Positions 46,233-56,200 of a DNA stretch of 64,000 nt are shown here, piece after piece (positions within the stretch are counted from its first letter, which is position 1; each line of letters begins with the position of its first letter). The notes under the pieces were generated by a model. It had not been told where the DNA came from, did not search any database, and was given only the letters and a program-made list of their open reading frames with translations. Made by a program: the position numbers and the translations under genes. The stretch comes from Polyangiaceae bacterium (GTDB lineage Bacteria > Myxococcota_A > Polyangia > Polyangiales > Polyangiaceae): contig JADJXL010000020.1 in NCBI GenBank assembly GCA_016715885.1, forward strand, positions 372,001 through 436,000, given 5' to 3'.

Positions 46233-47927
46233 TCAATCCGAACATCCCTTTTTCGCAGCCCAGTGAACGTCTTCGCGTTCGCCAACGGGGAGATAGCGAA
46301 TTTTTTTGCTCCCTCGAGGAGCCGCCACGACGATTTCCACGGGTTTGTCGAAATCAGTATCGAATTCACTTGGCAGCTTCGACGAAAGAACGATGGCGCC
46401 TTCGACGAGGCCCGCGCGCGCCGCCGCCGATCCCGCCACCAATCCTCGAATCATTTGCGGCGTGCGTCGCATGCTTTGTCGATCGAATCCGAGCTCGAAT
46501 ACCTTCGTTTTGGTTCGCGACCTGTGAAAACACTTTCCGAATGTATCGTCATCGAGCCGAATTTCGCCGTGGCCTTGCACCATGACCCAAGACAATTCTT
46601 CACCTCGACCCGGTCCCAATTCTTCGGCGACGAGATCTCGAAACACGTCGACCGGCACGCTCGTCGACGCTTCGGACGAACGACGGGAAAACAGTTTTCG
46701 CATGAGATCATCGAGCGAACGTTTACCCTTGGACGATTTTTGTATGGCCGCATCGATTTGCGCGGCATAAAGCGCGCCTCGTTGATACGCTTCACGCGAC
46801 CGAGGAATGGGGTGCGATCCCAAATCGCTCACGCCTGGTCCCAGCGTTTTTTCGACGTCGTCAGCAAATTCATCTGGATTGACGAGTTTTTCCGCGAGGG
46901 CCACTTTGCGCGCGTAATGAACGGCAAACCCTTCGGAAAACCATGCTTGTTCGTCACCACGATCGCTGACGAGCCGCACGGCTCCGCCAATCCAGGCATG
47001 CGCAAGCTCGTGCGTTGCAGCGATGATCCTCGATGCATCGAAGGGAGCTTCACTGCCCATCCACAATCCAAACGATTTGCCAAGAAGCGCTCCGTCGTGT
47101 CCTTTGCCCAAGCCCGGTTCGGTCATCACGATATAAGAAAAACGCTCCGGTTTTTCCTCGTGCACCGAGACAAACGTACGCTCGAGCGCTCGGTGCGCCT
47201 TGGTAATCGCTCGATGAGCCGCGTCCGCGTCGAATGCGGGCCTTCCGAGGAGCACGAGGCGTCCGGCATTCGGCCGCTCGATCGCGCGCAAACGCCCCGA
47301 TGCATACACGCCATGCGCAATTTCCCGCGACGTCGCCGAAACTTCGATTTCGTCTCCCGTACCGAACGACGTCGCCCCCGATGCACCCGAAGCAAGCGTG
47401 CTCGAACGGATCTGCAAATGAACGGCAGCGGGTTTGTCGAGGCGTGGCAATAACAAGAACGTATGCCCCACGCCGGAAAAACGCTCGCGATCGACATGCA
47501 GCGCAAATCGCGGAGCATTTGCCGGCGCCGACGCGACGGAATAACGAATTTCCACGTGTTCGAGCAGGGGTGAACGTTCTAGCTCGATCGTGCGATCGGG
47601 CCCCGCATCGGGCCCAGGACGCGTCGCGATTTCGCCTCGCGCATCACGCACACGCAAGGCTCGAATCGCAGCAAACCCGTCGATATTCGCCCACGCCCTC
47701 GCAATGACCAATTCTTTCATCGCCGTAGCATCCGGCCCCACGAGATGCATTTCGACATCGACTCGAGCTTGCTCTGGACGTGGCGTCAAACGTAGGGTCA
47801 AACCCGCAGGCAGATGCGGAAGAGCTTCGACCTGCATTCGATCGCTCGTTGCCTTTTCGGTGGGCGATGAACGATCGCGGCAAGACAAACAGCTTGCGGA
47901 CAGCCCCAAAAGGCAAACTACGCGCAT
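46233..47927 (-). CDS. M61-like metallopeptidase with C-terminal PDZ
   Basis: A 564-residue exported peptidase. A short signal ends SASCLSC, a possible lipobox. The zinc site is HELAHAW, with the third-ligand Glu in WFSEGFAVHYARK. The N-terminal ~230 residues form a beta-rich domain as in M61 glycyl aminopeptidases. A PDZ-like segment near the end (GLVAGSAAARAGLVEGAIVL) supports the assignment. The start at 47927 is chosen from the signal peptide; upstream ATGs at 47963 and 48020 lack ribosome sites, and the last overlaps the next gene. Confidence 0.8.
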   Translation of the reverse strand: MRVVCLLGLSASCLSCRDRSSPTEKATSDRMQVEALPHLPAGLTLRLTPRPEQARVDVEMHLVGPDATAMKELVIARAWANIDGFAAIRALRVRDARGEIATRPGPDAGPDRTIELERSPLLEHVEIRYSVASAPANAPRFALHVDRERFSGVGHTFLLLPRLDKPAAVHLQIRSSTLASGASGATSFGTGDEIEVSATSREIAHGVYASGRLRAIERPNAGRLVLLGRPAFDADAAHRAITKAHRALERTFVSVHEEKPERFSYIVMTEPGLGKGHDGALLGKSFGLWMGSEAPFDASRIIAATHELAHAWIGGAVRLVSDRGDEQAWFSEGFAVHYARKVALAEKLVNPDEFADDVEKTLGPGVSDLGSHPIPRSREAYQRGALYAAQIDAAIQKSSKGKRSLDDLMRKLFSRRSSEASTSVPVDVFRDLVAEELGPGRGEELSWVMVQGHGEIRLDDDTFGKCFHRSRTKTKVFELGFDRQSMRRTPQMIRGLVAGSAAARAGLVEGAIVLSSKLPSEFDTDFDKPVEIVVAAPRGSKKIRYLPVGEREDVHWAAKKGCSD

Positions 47928-47994
47928 CGTCCATGCGTTTTTCCAAACAGACAACGAAATCATGAAGAGGAAAAACGAATGGATGCGGTAGATT

Positions 47995-48876
47995 TCATGA
48001 GCCGAGTTTTTCTTTGACAAACGCGCCAGCGCGTTCGATGGCTTCTGTGGCTTCGGGAACGAACGTGGGAAACGCCTGGAAAACGTGCGTCATTTTGTCC
48101 CAAGCTTCGAGCACCACGCTTCCGCCTGCTTCTTTGTAACGTTCCGCGAGCTTGCGGGAATCATCGAGAAGCACTTCGTGTTTGCCGGCTTGGACGAGGA
48201 GTGGCGGCAAATTCGACAGGTCTGCAAAGAGAGGCGACGATGAAGTGGGATCCTGACCATTCAAGATCATCTGTGAAAGCTTGGGGAGCAGCCTCGCATC
48301 GACCATCGCGTCCCAGTCGGCATTCGTCTTGATGGATTCGCCCGAGACTGTAAAGTCGACCCATGGCGAAAAACACACCAAACATCCAGGTTGCGGAAGT
48401 CCGCCTTCCCGAATGCGAAGCGCCGCGGACATGGTGATTCCACCACCGGCCGAATCCCCGGCAATGGCAATGTGAGATGCCGCGATGCCTTCGTTCAGCA
48501 GGTATCGATATGCATGCAGAACGTCGTCGATGCAAGCGGGGTAGGGGTTTTCAGGCAAGAGTCGATAATCGACGGACAACGCACGTGCCGATGCCGCTTT
48601 TGCAAAACGATGCACCATTTCGAGGTGCGTCGCGGGCGAGCCGAGAACGTACGCACCGCCGTGGCAGTACAAGATGACGCGCCCAGCGTCGGCGCCCTCG
48701 GGATTGATCCACGAAGCCGGCACGGGACATGTGGAAGGTTCGAGCTTTGCGCCGTCGGGAATGGGCGTGACGGCAATGAGCTCCAAAAACCACGCCCGCA
48801 TGTCGGTGGGTGCAGCGCTTTTGGGTGGCTGGGCACGTAAGTAAGCGTTGAGGCGTTCGATTCCAGTCGAGGTCAT
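47995..48876 (-). CDS. Alpha/beta hydrolase, hormone-sensitive-lipase family
   Basis: A 293-residue esterase/lipase-type enzyme. It has the HGGAYVLGSP oxyanion loop and the nucleophile serine in GDSAGGG, with a late Asp (DDSRKLAERY) and a His in MTHVFQAF completing the triad. No signal peptide, so it is cytoplasmic. HSL-family enzymes hydrolyse small acyl esters; the substrate is unknown. It is directly upstream of the M61-like gene on the same strand. Confidence 0.88.
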   Translation of the reverse strand: MTSTGIERLNAYLRAQPPKSAAPTDMRAWFLELIAVTPIPDGAKLEPSTCPVPASWINPEGADAGRVILYCHGGAYVLGSPATHLEMVHRFAKAASARALSVDYRLLPENPYPACIDDVLHAYRYLLNEGIAASHIAIAGDSAGGGITMSAALRIREGGLPQPGCLVCFSPWVDFTVSGESIKTNADWDAMVDARLLPKLSQMILNGQDPTSSSPLFADLSNLPPLLVQAGKHEVLLDDSRKLAERYKEAGGSVVLEAWDKMTHVFQAFPTFVPEATEAIERAGAFVKEKLGS

Positions 48877-48925
48877 GCGTGCTCAATTCGCTTTGCGCTC
48901 GGGCGTCAAGGCCATTCGAATCGTA

Positions 48926-49624
48926 TCACTTCGGCAAAAAACCAATCGTGTTCTTGCCTTGTTCGTCTTTGCCAATGGCCTCGACATAACGCTTCCAGTC
49001 CGCTTCGCCCGGACGGATGATTTGGCTGCCATCATCACGAGGGTAGGGGTCGAAAACGAAGAGTCCCCGAGCGTCACGGCCCACCATGATCCAATGATCC
49101 CCGTCGGTACCAAAAATGGATATCTTGGCAGGCCAGCATTGCCCCGCTTTTCCGATGGTGCGTCCGATGTCGTCGTCATTCATCGTGCTGGGAGCCACAA
49201 ATCCGGCGCGATCCATCAGGTGCTGCAATTTTCGGAAATCCATACCGCCGTCCATACCTCGATAACGGCGGTAGATCAAAATCGCGTAATCAGCGAGCAC
49301 GCCGAATGTAGCGCCCGCTCCACCCGCGCCGATTTCATCCGCGAGCCGTTCGAGCGCGTTTCGCGTGTCGTCGGAGAGCTCCTCCGCAATCGCATCGACC
49401 AAACGCCGCAATCCGGCATATCCGTGCACGGCGAGCGTCGCGCCGACGAGCGACACGGCACCGCACGCGTGCGCTCCTGCCGACGTGCTCGACCCGTTGA
49501 GCTGCGTGAGTTTGTCGAGGGCAGCCATTGGATCGGCTGGAAGCTGCTCCTCGTCGCCGACCACGGGCCAATCGACGTGTAAGATACCGTCCGGATCCGA
49601 CGACGTTACACTCCCGCTCGACAT
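48926..49624 (-). CDS. Papain-like (C39-like) cysteine-peptidase-fold protein
   Basis: A 232-residue protein with a probable Cys-His-Asp triad: Cys54 in AHACGAVSLV, His177 in GDHWIMVGRD and Asp192 in VFDPYPRDD. This order and the local sequence resemble C39/papain-like folds. A glycine-rich loop lies between (~99-106). There is no signal peptide or secretion leader. It could be a peptidase or an inactive ligand-binding relative. It is followed by the M20 peptidase gene, 40 bp upstream on the same strand. The assignment comes from motif reading only. Confidence 0.62.
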   Translation of the reverse strand: MSSGSVTSSDPDGILHVDWPVVGDEEQLPADPMAALDKLTQLNGSSTSAGAHACGAVSLVGATLAVHGYAGLRRLVDAIAEELSDDTRNALERLADEIGAGGAGATFGVLADYAILIYRRYRGMDGGMDFRKLQHLMDRAGFVAPSTMNDDDIGRTIGKAGQCWPAKISIFGTDGDHWIMVGRDARGLFVFDPYPRDDGSQIIRPGEADWKRYVEAIGKDEQGKNTIGFLPK

Positions 49625-49663
49625 ACGGTCTCCCCGACCTTTCGTAGCTGAATCAATCGTATT

Positions 49664-51085
49664 TCACCGCCGCGTGAAGTGATCGGCAATGACGCTCGCG
49701 ACGCATGCGGTGAGTTTCTTGCCATAAGCGATGTGCAAGAATTCGTTTGGACCGTGCGCATTCGATTGCGGCCCGAGCACGCCAGTGATGAGAAATTGTG
49801 CTTCGGGGAATTTTTCACCGAGCATACCCATGAAGGGAATGGTTCCACCTTCGCCAAATGCCATCGCCGGACGGCCAAAAAACGTACGCGACGCATTTTG
49901 CATTGCTTTGTCGAGCCAATCGGCGAGCGGCGGGGCATCCCAACCTTGCGCAGGACTCGACGCGGCAAACGTCACTTGCGCCCCGTACGGCGGATCTTTC
50001 TCGAGTGCTTCTTTGAGCGCTCGCGTCGCTTTATCCGGATCGACCCGCGGAGGAATCCGCATCGAGATCTTCAGCTTCGTCGACGGGCGAAGCACGTTGC
50101 CAGCGCTCGCAAGAGGCGGCAAACCATCGGCGCCAATCACCGCCATTGCAGGACGCCACGTGCGATTCAAGAGCAGCTCCTGATGGTCCTCGCACACGGG
50201 ACATGCGCCATCGACCCACGGCATTTCCAGGTAACACATCGACCCGAGCACTTCGGCTGCTCGCTGCGCTTGCTCGACGCGCCCTTCTGGAATGTCGGTG
50301 TAGAGTTCTTCAAGTAAAACCCGGCCGGTTTTCTCGTCCTCTACGCGCGAAAGTAGCTGGCGCAAGATGCGGAACGTCGATGCGACGATGCCGGTCGCTG
50401 CGCCCGAATGCACGCCTTCGCGCAGTATTTTGACTTCGAGCGTGCCACCGACGAGTCCACGCAGACTCGTGGTCGTCCAAAGCTGCTCGTAATTCCCACA
50501 GCCCGAATCGAGGCACACGACGAGGCTCGGATGACCGATGCGGGGCGCCAGCGCATCGATGTATGCGGGCAAGTCGAAGCTCCCGCTCTCCTCGCACGCT
50601 TCGATCAAGATCACGCAGCGCGCGTGCGGAATCCCCTGTTCTGCAAGAAGTCGCAGCGCCGCGAGCGATGCGAACGCCGAGTACCCATCGTCGGCGCCGC
50701 CGCGTCCGTAGAGTTTGTCGCCTTCACGCACCGGTTGCCAAGGTCCTTTGCCTTCGTCCCAACCGATCATTTCAGGCTGTTTGTCGAGGTGACCGTAGAG
50801 GAGCACGGTGTCGTCGCCCTTGCCGGGCAGCTCCATGAAGATGACCGGAGTTCGTCCTTCCAAACGCACGACCTCCACGGACAAACCCGGGATGGGCTGC
50901 TTTCGACACCATGCCTCGATGAGCGCAACGGCGCGGTCCATGTGGCCATGTTCGCGCCAGTCGCGATCGAACGACGGAGACTTGCACGGGATGCTGATGT
51001 ATTCGGTGATCGATGGAACGATCTCCTGCTCCCAGATGCGATCGGTGAAGGCGTTTGCGTGCGTCGTATCGAGCTTCGTGGTCAT
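49664..51085 (-). CDS. M20-family dipeptidase/carboxypeptidase
   Basis: A 473-residue M20 peptidase. Metal ligands are in LLYGHLDKQP (His, Asp), GRGGADDGYS (Asp), EACEESGSFD (Glu) and near NAHGPNEFLHI (His). A dimerisation domain is inserted around 220-380. M20 enzymes of this type hydrolyse dipeptides or acyl-amino acids with two zinc ions. The ATG at 51085 (MTTKLDTTHA) has AGGA six bases upstream; a longer frame to 51265 is not supported. Confidence 0.9.
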   Translation of the reverse strand: MTTKLDTTHANAFTDRIWEQEIVPSITEYISIPCKSPSFDRDWREHGHMDRAVALIEAWCRKQPIPGLSVEVVRLEGRTPVIFMELPGKGDDTVLLYGHLDKQPEMIGWDEGKGPWQPVREGDKLYGRGGADDGYSAFASLAALRLLAEQGIPHARCVILIEACEESGSFDLPAYIDALAPRIGHPSLVVCLDSGCGNYEQLWTTTSLRGLVGGTLEVKILREGVHSGAATGIVASTFRILRQLLSRVEDEKTGRVLLEELYTDIPEGRVEQAQRAAEVLGSMCYLEMPWVDGACPVCEDHQELLLNRTWRPAMAVIGADGLPPLASAGNVLRPSTKLKISMRIPPRVDPDKATRALKEALEKDPPYGAQVTFAASSPAQGWDAPPLADWLDKAMQNASRTFFGRPAMAFGEGGTIPFMGMLGEKFPEAQFLITGVLGPQSNAHGPNEFLHIAYGKKLTACVASVIADHFTRR

Positions 51086-51352
51086 GCGATTCCTCGGAAG
51101 GGGCGGGAGCGTACCGCGCTTCATACAATCACGTGAAGCGCCAAGCACTCGTTTTTTGTGGCGAAAGCCTCGAGCGCTCGGACCCTTCGTGTCGCAAGCT
51201 TGTGCACCCTGGGCCGAAAGTTGTAAAGGATGTTTGCGGCATGGTGGGCGCCTCGAGCGACCCAACTGCCCTAGCTCGCGCGTTTCAAAGGTAGAGCACG
51301 TGCAACGTCATCAGGGATTACCGAGGCGATTTTCCCCCTTTGCCCTGCGACC

Positions 51353-52765
51353 ATGCAGCGCGACGTCGCGAGGTTTGGCGTGAAGACACCCCGCATGGTC
51401 GAAAGCTCGCCCGAGCTCGTCGACGACCCGATCACGCAACGCGCCAAAGCTCGCGTTGGTGCAGTTTTACGCGGCAAGTGGACCATCGATCGGTTGCTCG
51501 GGGTCGGTGGCATGGCGGCCGTTTACGAAGGCACGCACCGCAACGGCAAACGCGGCGCGATCAAGATGCTCCACCTCGAGCACTCCACCGACGCCGACGT
51601 TCGCGCACGATTTCTGCGCGAAGGCTACGTCGCAAACACCGTGAATCACCCGGGTGCCGTCAGCGTTTTCGACGATGACGTAGCCGAAGATGGATCGGTG
51701 TTCATCGTCATGGAGCTGCTCGTCGGCAAGACGCTCGAGGAGCTCTCGCAGGAGCGTCCGGACAAACGCCTTGGGCTTCTGGAGACGATGCGTCATGCCG
51801 ACAAACTTCTCGACGCACTCGCGGCGGCACACGACAAAGGCATCGTCCATCGCGACCTGAAGCCGGACAACATCTTCATCACGGACGACGGCAACCTGAA
51901 AGTGCTCGACTTCGGAATCGCACGCATGCGCGAGGTGCAATCGTCCGCGAAGATGACGAAGACGGGCAGCGCGATGGGAACGCCGGCGTTCATGCCGCCC
52001 GAGCAGGCTTTGGGAGAATGGAATCGAGTCGATGGGCGAAGCGATCTTTGGGCCGTTGGTGCAACGATGTTCAGTATGATCATCGGGCGTCACGTGCACG
52101 AAGCGGCAACATTGAATCAGCTTCTCTTGAAGGCGATGACGCATCCGGCGCCGCCCATTCGAACGGTTTTGCCAGGTCTTCCTGCCGAAGTCGCCGATCC
52201 CATCGACAAGGCGCTCGCGTTTGATCCGAAGGATCGTTTCGACGATGCGCGTGCAATGCAAGCCGCCGTGCGCCGCGCGATTGCGTACCTGGAAAAACAC
52301 GGCGAGCCGCAGAACCTCGTTCCAGTCGGTCGACCGTCTTTGACGAGCGCGGCGAGCATCAGCGACTTTGCGCCCACGGCAAAGCGTTTGTCGACTGCGC
52401 CTGCACGATCGAAAACTCCATTCATCATCGGCGGAATTGCGCTCGCGGCCGTTGCTGGCGGCATTTCCGCCATCATGGTCGGCTCGACGGAGACGTCGTC
52501 GACAGTTGCGGTCGCGAGCGATAGCGCGGCGTTGACGTCGGCTCCCAGCGTCTTGCCGGCAGGCCCGGTGGGCGCGCCCAGTACGAATGCATCGGCCACG
52601 ACGCTCCCCGCCGTAGCAGCATCATCCGCGCCGGACGCATCACCGCCAGCTACATCCCCTGCACGCGATGCAGGCGCGCCAGTTTCGCCGTCCAAACCTC
52701 TCGGCACGAACAAGACCGCCCCGACAGGCACTTCAACGACAAAAATTTTCGGCGGTTTCAACTGA
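51353..52765 (+). CDS. Ser/Thr protein kinase, PknB-type, membrane-anchored
   Basis: A 470-residue Hanks-type kinase. Gly-rich loop LGVGGMAAVY (~49-58), Lys71, catalytic HRDLKPDN with Asp168, DFG at 187-189 and GTPAFMPPEQ in the activation segment. One hydrophobic helix at ~360-385 (FIIGGIALAAVAGG) suggests a membrane anchor, then an Ala/Pro/Ser/Thr-rich outer tail without PASTA repeats. A start at 51395 (MVESSPEL) would drop 14 residues. The downstream gene overlaps by one base (TGATG), so the kinase and TPR protein are coupled. Confidence 0.9.
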   Translation: MQRDVARFGVKTPRMVESSPELVDDPITQRAKARVGAVLRGKWTIDRLLGVGGMAAVYEGTHRNGKRGAIKMLHLEHSTDADVRARFLREGYVANTVNHPGAVSVFDDDVAEDGSVFIVMELLVGKTLEELSQERPDKRLGLLETMRHADKLLDALAAAHDKGIVHRDLKPDNIFITDDGNLKVLDFGIARMREVQSSAKMTKTGSAMGTPAFMPPEQALGEWNRVDGRSDLWAVGATMFSMIIGRHVHEAATLNQLLLKAMTHPAPPIRTVLPGLPAEVADPIDKALAFDPKDRFDDARAMQAAVRRAIAYLEKHGEPQNLVPVGRPSLTSAASISDFAPTAKRLSTAPARSKTPFIIGGIALAAVAGGISAIMVGSTETSSTVAVASDSAALTSAPSVLPAGPVGAPSTNASATTLPAVAASSAPDASPPATSPARDAGAPVSPSKPLGTNKTAPTGTSTTKIFGGFN

Positions 52766-53766
52766 TGATGCCCCTCATGCACCGCTTCCGTCTTGGCGTA
52801 TCTCTCATCGGCACGGTCATCGTGCCGATCGCGATCGGGTTTGGCGACGTAGCCGCGGACGAACCCGACGCCAAGACCCGAGCGCAAACCTTGTTTCTCG
52901 AGGGACGCAAGGCAATCGACGGCGGAAATTGGGCGGGCGGCTGCCCCAAAGTTCGTCAGAGCCTCGAGCTCTTCGCCGTTGCGAACTCGCACTTCACCGT
53001 GGCGCAATGCGACGAACGTGACGGGCGCATCGCCTCTGCGCTCGAACACTGGGAACGGGGCATGGCGCTCGTCGATGACCCCGCCGACCCTCGCACCAAA
53101 GTGGCCAAGGAACGCATCGGAGTGCTCGATCCGCGGGTTCCGCGCATTCGCGTGGTGACGCCTGCAGCGAGCGCTCGAGCAGCCGTGATTTTCGACGATG
53201 CCGAGCTTTCTCCTGCGGAGCTCGTCAGGCCCTTGCGTGTAAATCCTGGCAAGCATGTGTTCGTCATTCGGGCGAAAGGGAGGCAAGACGTTCGCCGCGA
53301 GATCACGATTGCCGAACGAGAGCGCACCGAGTTTGTCGTTACGATCGGTGCACCCGTCGCATCCGTGACGGGTTCGGCAACGGCAGCGCCTTCCTTGGGA
53401 GGCCCAGCGCCGCCGCCTCCACCGCCTCATCCGCGCCGCGTGGCGGGGTTTGTCGTGGGAGGTCTCGGGGTCGTGGGTCTGCTCGCGAGCGCGGGGACGG
53501 CGTACGGGGTCTCTTCGGCGGACGACGAGATTGAGGCGTGCGGCGATGGTTGCAGCATGGCACAGCGAAATGAGAAGGTGTCGCAATACAAGTCGCTTCT
53601 CGTAGCGAATACGGTGACGTTTGGCGTGGGTTTGGCCGGGATAGGCGCGGGGCTCATTTTGGTGCTCACGGCGCCGAAGTCGGCGACCGAAAAGCCCAAG
53701 GATGCGGCCGTCGTACCGCTTTTCATGCCGGGTGGCGCAGGAATTGGTTTGTCCGGGAGGTTCTAG
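52765..53766 (+). CDS. TPR-like protein with two C-terminal membrane helices
   Basis: A 333-residue exported protein of a type common beside kinases in large myxobacterial genomes. A signal-like N terminus (IGTVIVPIAIGFG) precedes a TPR-like helical region (~35-110, RAQTLFLEGRKAIDGGNW), a PEGA-like strand region (~125-190, VNPGKHVFVIRAKGRQDV) and a proline stretch before two hydrophobic helices (~225-250, ~285-305). No enzyme motif. It follows the kinase with a TGATG overlap and is followed by a lipoprotein gene (one-base overlap), forming an apparent three-gene unit. Confidence 0.78.
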   Translation: MMPLMHRFRLGVSLIGTVIVPIAIGFGDVAADEPDAKTRAQTLFLEGRKAIDGGNWAGGCPKVRQSLELFAVANSHFTVAQCDERDGRIASALEHWERGMALVDDPADPRTKVAKERIGVLDPRVPRIRVVTPAASARAAVIFDDAELSPAELVRPLRVNPGKHVFVIRAKGRQDVRREITIAERERTEFVVTIGAPVASVTGSATAAPSLGGPAPPPPPPHPRRVAGFVVGGLGVVGLLASAGTAYGVSSADDEIEACGDGCSMAQRNEKVSQYKSLLVANTVTFGVGLAGIGAGLILVLTAPKSATEKPKDAAVVPLFMPGGAGIGLSGRF

Positions 53767-55406
53767 TGGATTCTTTTAACAAACTTTTGATTGGTACGTC
53801 CATTGCGATGCTCGGCGGCTGCATCCTCGCGTATGACTACGACAAACACGATGGGCAGGGAACGGGCGGGAGCGGGGGAGAAAATGCGGGCGGCACTGGA
53901 GGTGGTACCGCTGCGACGGGTGGCAATGGGGGCGAGCCGGCTGGTTCGTCGAGCTCGAGCGGAATGGGTGGGGCGGGCGGAACGGGCGGAATCGGAGAAT
54001 GCAACGTATCAATCTGCAATGACCCTGCACTTGCCAATTGCAATGCGGGTACCTGCATGCAGCTTGCGTGGGCCAAACGGTTTGGGAGCCTCGAAAAGCG
54101 ACAGGAAGTTAATACGGTAGCGCTCGACAAGAACGAAAATATCATCATTGCAGGCGCTTACAGCCAAGACGCGTTTTCGCTGGACGCGGTGCCACTCCCG
54201 CCCGGTGCGTCCTACCAAAGTTTTCTCGCCCGGATGCATGCGGGCGGCGGCGTAGAATGGGCGCAGCAGGGTCCTTCAGGCGAGTACCTTGCCGTCGCAG
54301 CCGATTCGAAAGGCGACATCATTGCTGCAGGCTTTTTGAAATCTGGCGAAACCGAGTACTCATACATCGAAAAGCGCAGCCCTTCGAATCCAACCGCTAC
54401 GATATGGAACATATCCAGCAGCAACGCCAATCAATATGCAAGGATTACCGCCATCGACGTCGACGCATCCGACAACATCTATGCCGTGGGCACCACGACG
54501 AGCGGCTTCAACATCGAGTGCCCTGCGGGATCAGGGACCATGGTGAACATCGTCACGGGGATGTTCATCATAAAATACAATGGAAACGGTGCCTGCCAAT
54601 GGGCTCAGACGTACAGCACTGGTGCGGGTAACGTCAAGCCGGTGGCCATGCGTCTCGACAACGCTTCCAATTTATGGATCACCGGGCAGTTCCAAAACAT
54701 TTTGTCGAATTCGGTGGTCAACAAGGACGCCGGCGCTGGTGCCGACATGTTCCTCGCTCCACACAATACGGAGACCGGGGCACCACTAAACCTTTACGTC
54801 TACGGACAAAGCGGCGGCGGAAGCGGGTCGATCGAGCCTGCCGCCATCGAAGTGGATGAGACGGGGAATGTCGTCGTCGTGGGGCAGGTGAATGGGCAAA
54901 CGGTCTTCGAACCGGGGCTCGCGTCGGGACAGCCCGCAGCATTTGTGGCGCGGATTCGCCCAGCCGATGGCGCCCCAAACGCGATCGTTCTTCCCGGTGG
55001 CGCGCAGGTATTCGAAGGGACGCGAGCCAGCGGCGTCGCCCTGGGCGCTGGGAAACTCTTCGTCTCGGGTACGTTCGCGACAACGATGGCGGTTGATCCC
55101 GCTCGGCCCGATATCGTCGGGCCGGTCGCACCAGGCGGCGGCGCAAGCAACACAGCTTTCCTTGCAGTGCTCGACCCAGTGGTTTTCAAACTTCTTTCAT
55201 TCGAATACTTCGCAGGCCACGGGGAATCGTTCACGTCGAGACACGTGCACGTGGCAGTAGCACAATCGAGCACGATACTCGCAGGGGGCTGGACCAAGAG
55301 CCTCGATTTTTCGAATGGTCAGGGCGGGCAGAATTTTCTCATGCAAGATCCCAGTTCCACCGAAGCGGATATCTTCGTCGCGAGGTTCATCGCTGGGATT
55401 CCTTGA
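53766..55406 (+). CDS. Beta-propeller lipoprotein with Gly-rich linker
   Basis: A 546-residue exported protein. The signal ends AMLGGCILA (lipobox), followed by a long linker of GG-rich repeats and a Cys-rich knot (CNVSICNDPALANCNAGTC). The rest is repeated strand blades (NTVALDKNENIIIAGAY, AVAADSKGDIIAAGF), matching SBBP/YVTN-type propellers. Starts with GTG overlapping the TPR gene stop (TAGTG), with GGGAGG upstream. Probably a surface protein co-expressed with the kinase. Confidence 0.8.
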   Translation: MDSFNKLLIGTSIAMLGGCILAYDYDKHDGQGTGGSGGENAGGTGGGTAATGGNGGEPAGSSSSSGMGGAGGTGGIGECNVSICNDPALANCNAGTCMQLAWAKRFGSLEKRQEVNTVALDKNENIIIAGAYSQDAFSLDAVPLPPGASYQSFLARMHAGGGVEWAQQGPSGEYLAVAADSKGDIIAAGFLKSGETEYSYIEKRSPSNPTATIWNISSSNANQYARITAIDVDASDNIYAVGTTTSGFNIECPAGSGTMVNIVTGMFIIKYNGNGACQWAQTYSTGAGNVKPVAMRLDNASNLWITGQFQNILSNSVVNKDAGAGADMFLAPHNTETGAPLNLYVYGQSGGGSGSIEPAAIEVDETGNVVVVGQVNGQTVFEPGLASGQPAAFVARIRPADGAPNAIVLPGGAQVFEGTRASGVALGAGKLFVSGTFATTMAVDPARPDIVGPVAPGGGASNTAFLAVLDPVVFKLLSFEYFAGHGESFTSRHVHVAVAQSSTILAGGWTKSLDFSNGQGGQNFLMQDPSSTEADIFVARFIAGIP

Positions 55407-55427
55407 TCGGCCCCCGGCATTCCTGAA

Positions 55428-55982
55428 TCACCGCGCCGCGAACGTCATGTTGAACGCGGGCATTTCCTTGTCGCCATCTTGCAGTTTGACCGTGCGCCGC
55501 GTCGAATAGAGCGCATCGAGCACCGCTACGATTTCCTTGAACGGCGTCCGATTGTCGCTGTGCAATATCGCCTGATCGAGCTTCTTGTCGCTCGGATCGC
55601 GGTGATTCGCATTCTGCTGCCACTCTTGCTCGATCCGCTTCGCCAATTCCGGATAACGCACGATATCGCTGCCTTCGCCGGATCCCTTCGGGATGCGCAC
55701 CTCGCTCACGACCGTTGCGCCTTGTTTCCACACGAGACCGAAATCGGTTTCTCCAATGTGAACATTGAGCACTTTTTCAGGAGGCACGACCGTCGGCGGG
55801 TCGGGGCTCGGCGGACCCGGGACCTGAGCATCCGCGTTCATGCGCGAATTCGTCACCCACACGGCCGTAATGAGCAGAAACGCGATGGTACACATCAAAA
55901 GATCGATGAACGGAACCATGTTGATTTCCGCATTCGTTGCTTTCTTCTTCCCACCCTCGCCGCCAACGTCCACGCCGCCCAT
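55428..55982 (-). CDS. ExbD/TolR-type biopolymer transport protein
   Basis: A 184-residue protein with one N-terminal helix (PFIDLLMCTIAFLLITAVWV) preceded by a Lys-rich cytoplasmic segment and AEINMVPFIDLL, whose Asp is the proton-channel residue of ExbD/TolR. The periplasmic C-terminal domain (~80-180) has the usual KLDQAILHSDNRTPF pattern. It normally works with ExbB/TolQ; no such gene is next to it. The ATG at 55982 is chosen because AAGGAG lies four bases upstream. Confidence 0.85.
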   Translation of the reverse strand: MGGVDVGGEGGKKKATNAEINMVPFIDLLMCTIAFLLITAVWVTNSRMNADAQVPGPPSPDPPTVVPPEKVLNVHIGETDFGLVWKQGATVVSEVRIPKGSGEGSDIVRYPELAKRIEQEWQQNANHRDPSDKKLDQAILHSDNRTPFKEIVAVLDALYSTRRTVKLQDGDKEMPAFNMTFAAR

Positions 55983-56200
55983 GGTGTGCTCCTTCCACGA
56001 TATCCCTCGCAAACTCTCCACGAGTAAGCGGGTCACGGCGCGGCTTGACAGACCACTGCATCAAAGGTTCCGAACTTTTTCGAGCCGCCTCCAAATTTAT
56101 CCGAAACCTCTGGCTTTTACGCATTTGCGAGCATCGTCCAAACGTCCCCATGCGCCGGGCCAGTCGACAACCGTTACCGCGCGATTGTTCCTTTCCGTTT

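Noticed and set aside
46221..47453. Forward frame of 410 codons opposite the M61-like gene
   Set aside because: The reverse gene has a zinc-peptidase motif and signal peptide; the forward frame has only shadow-type composition.
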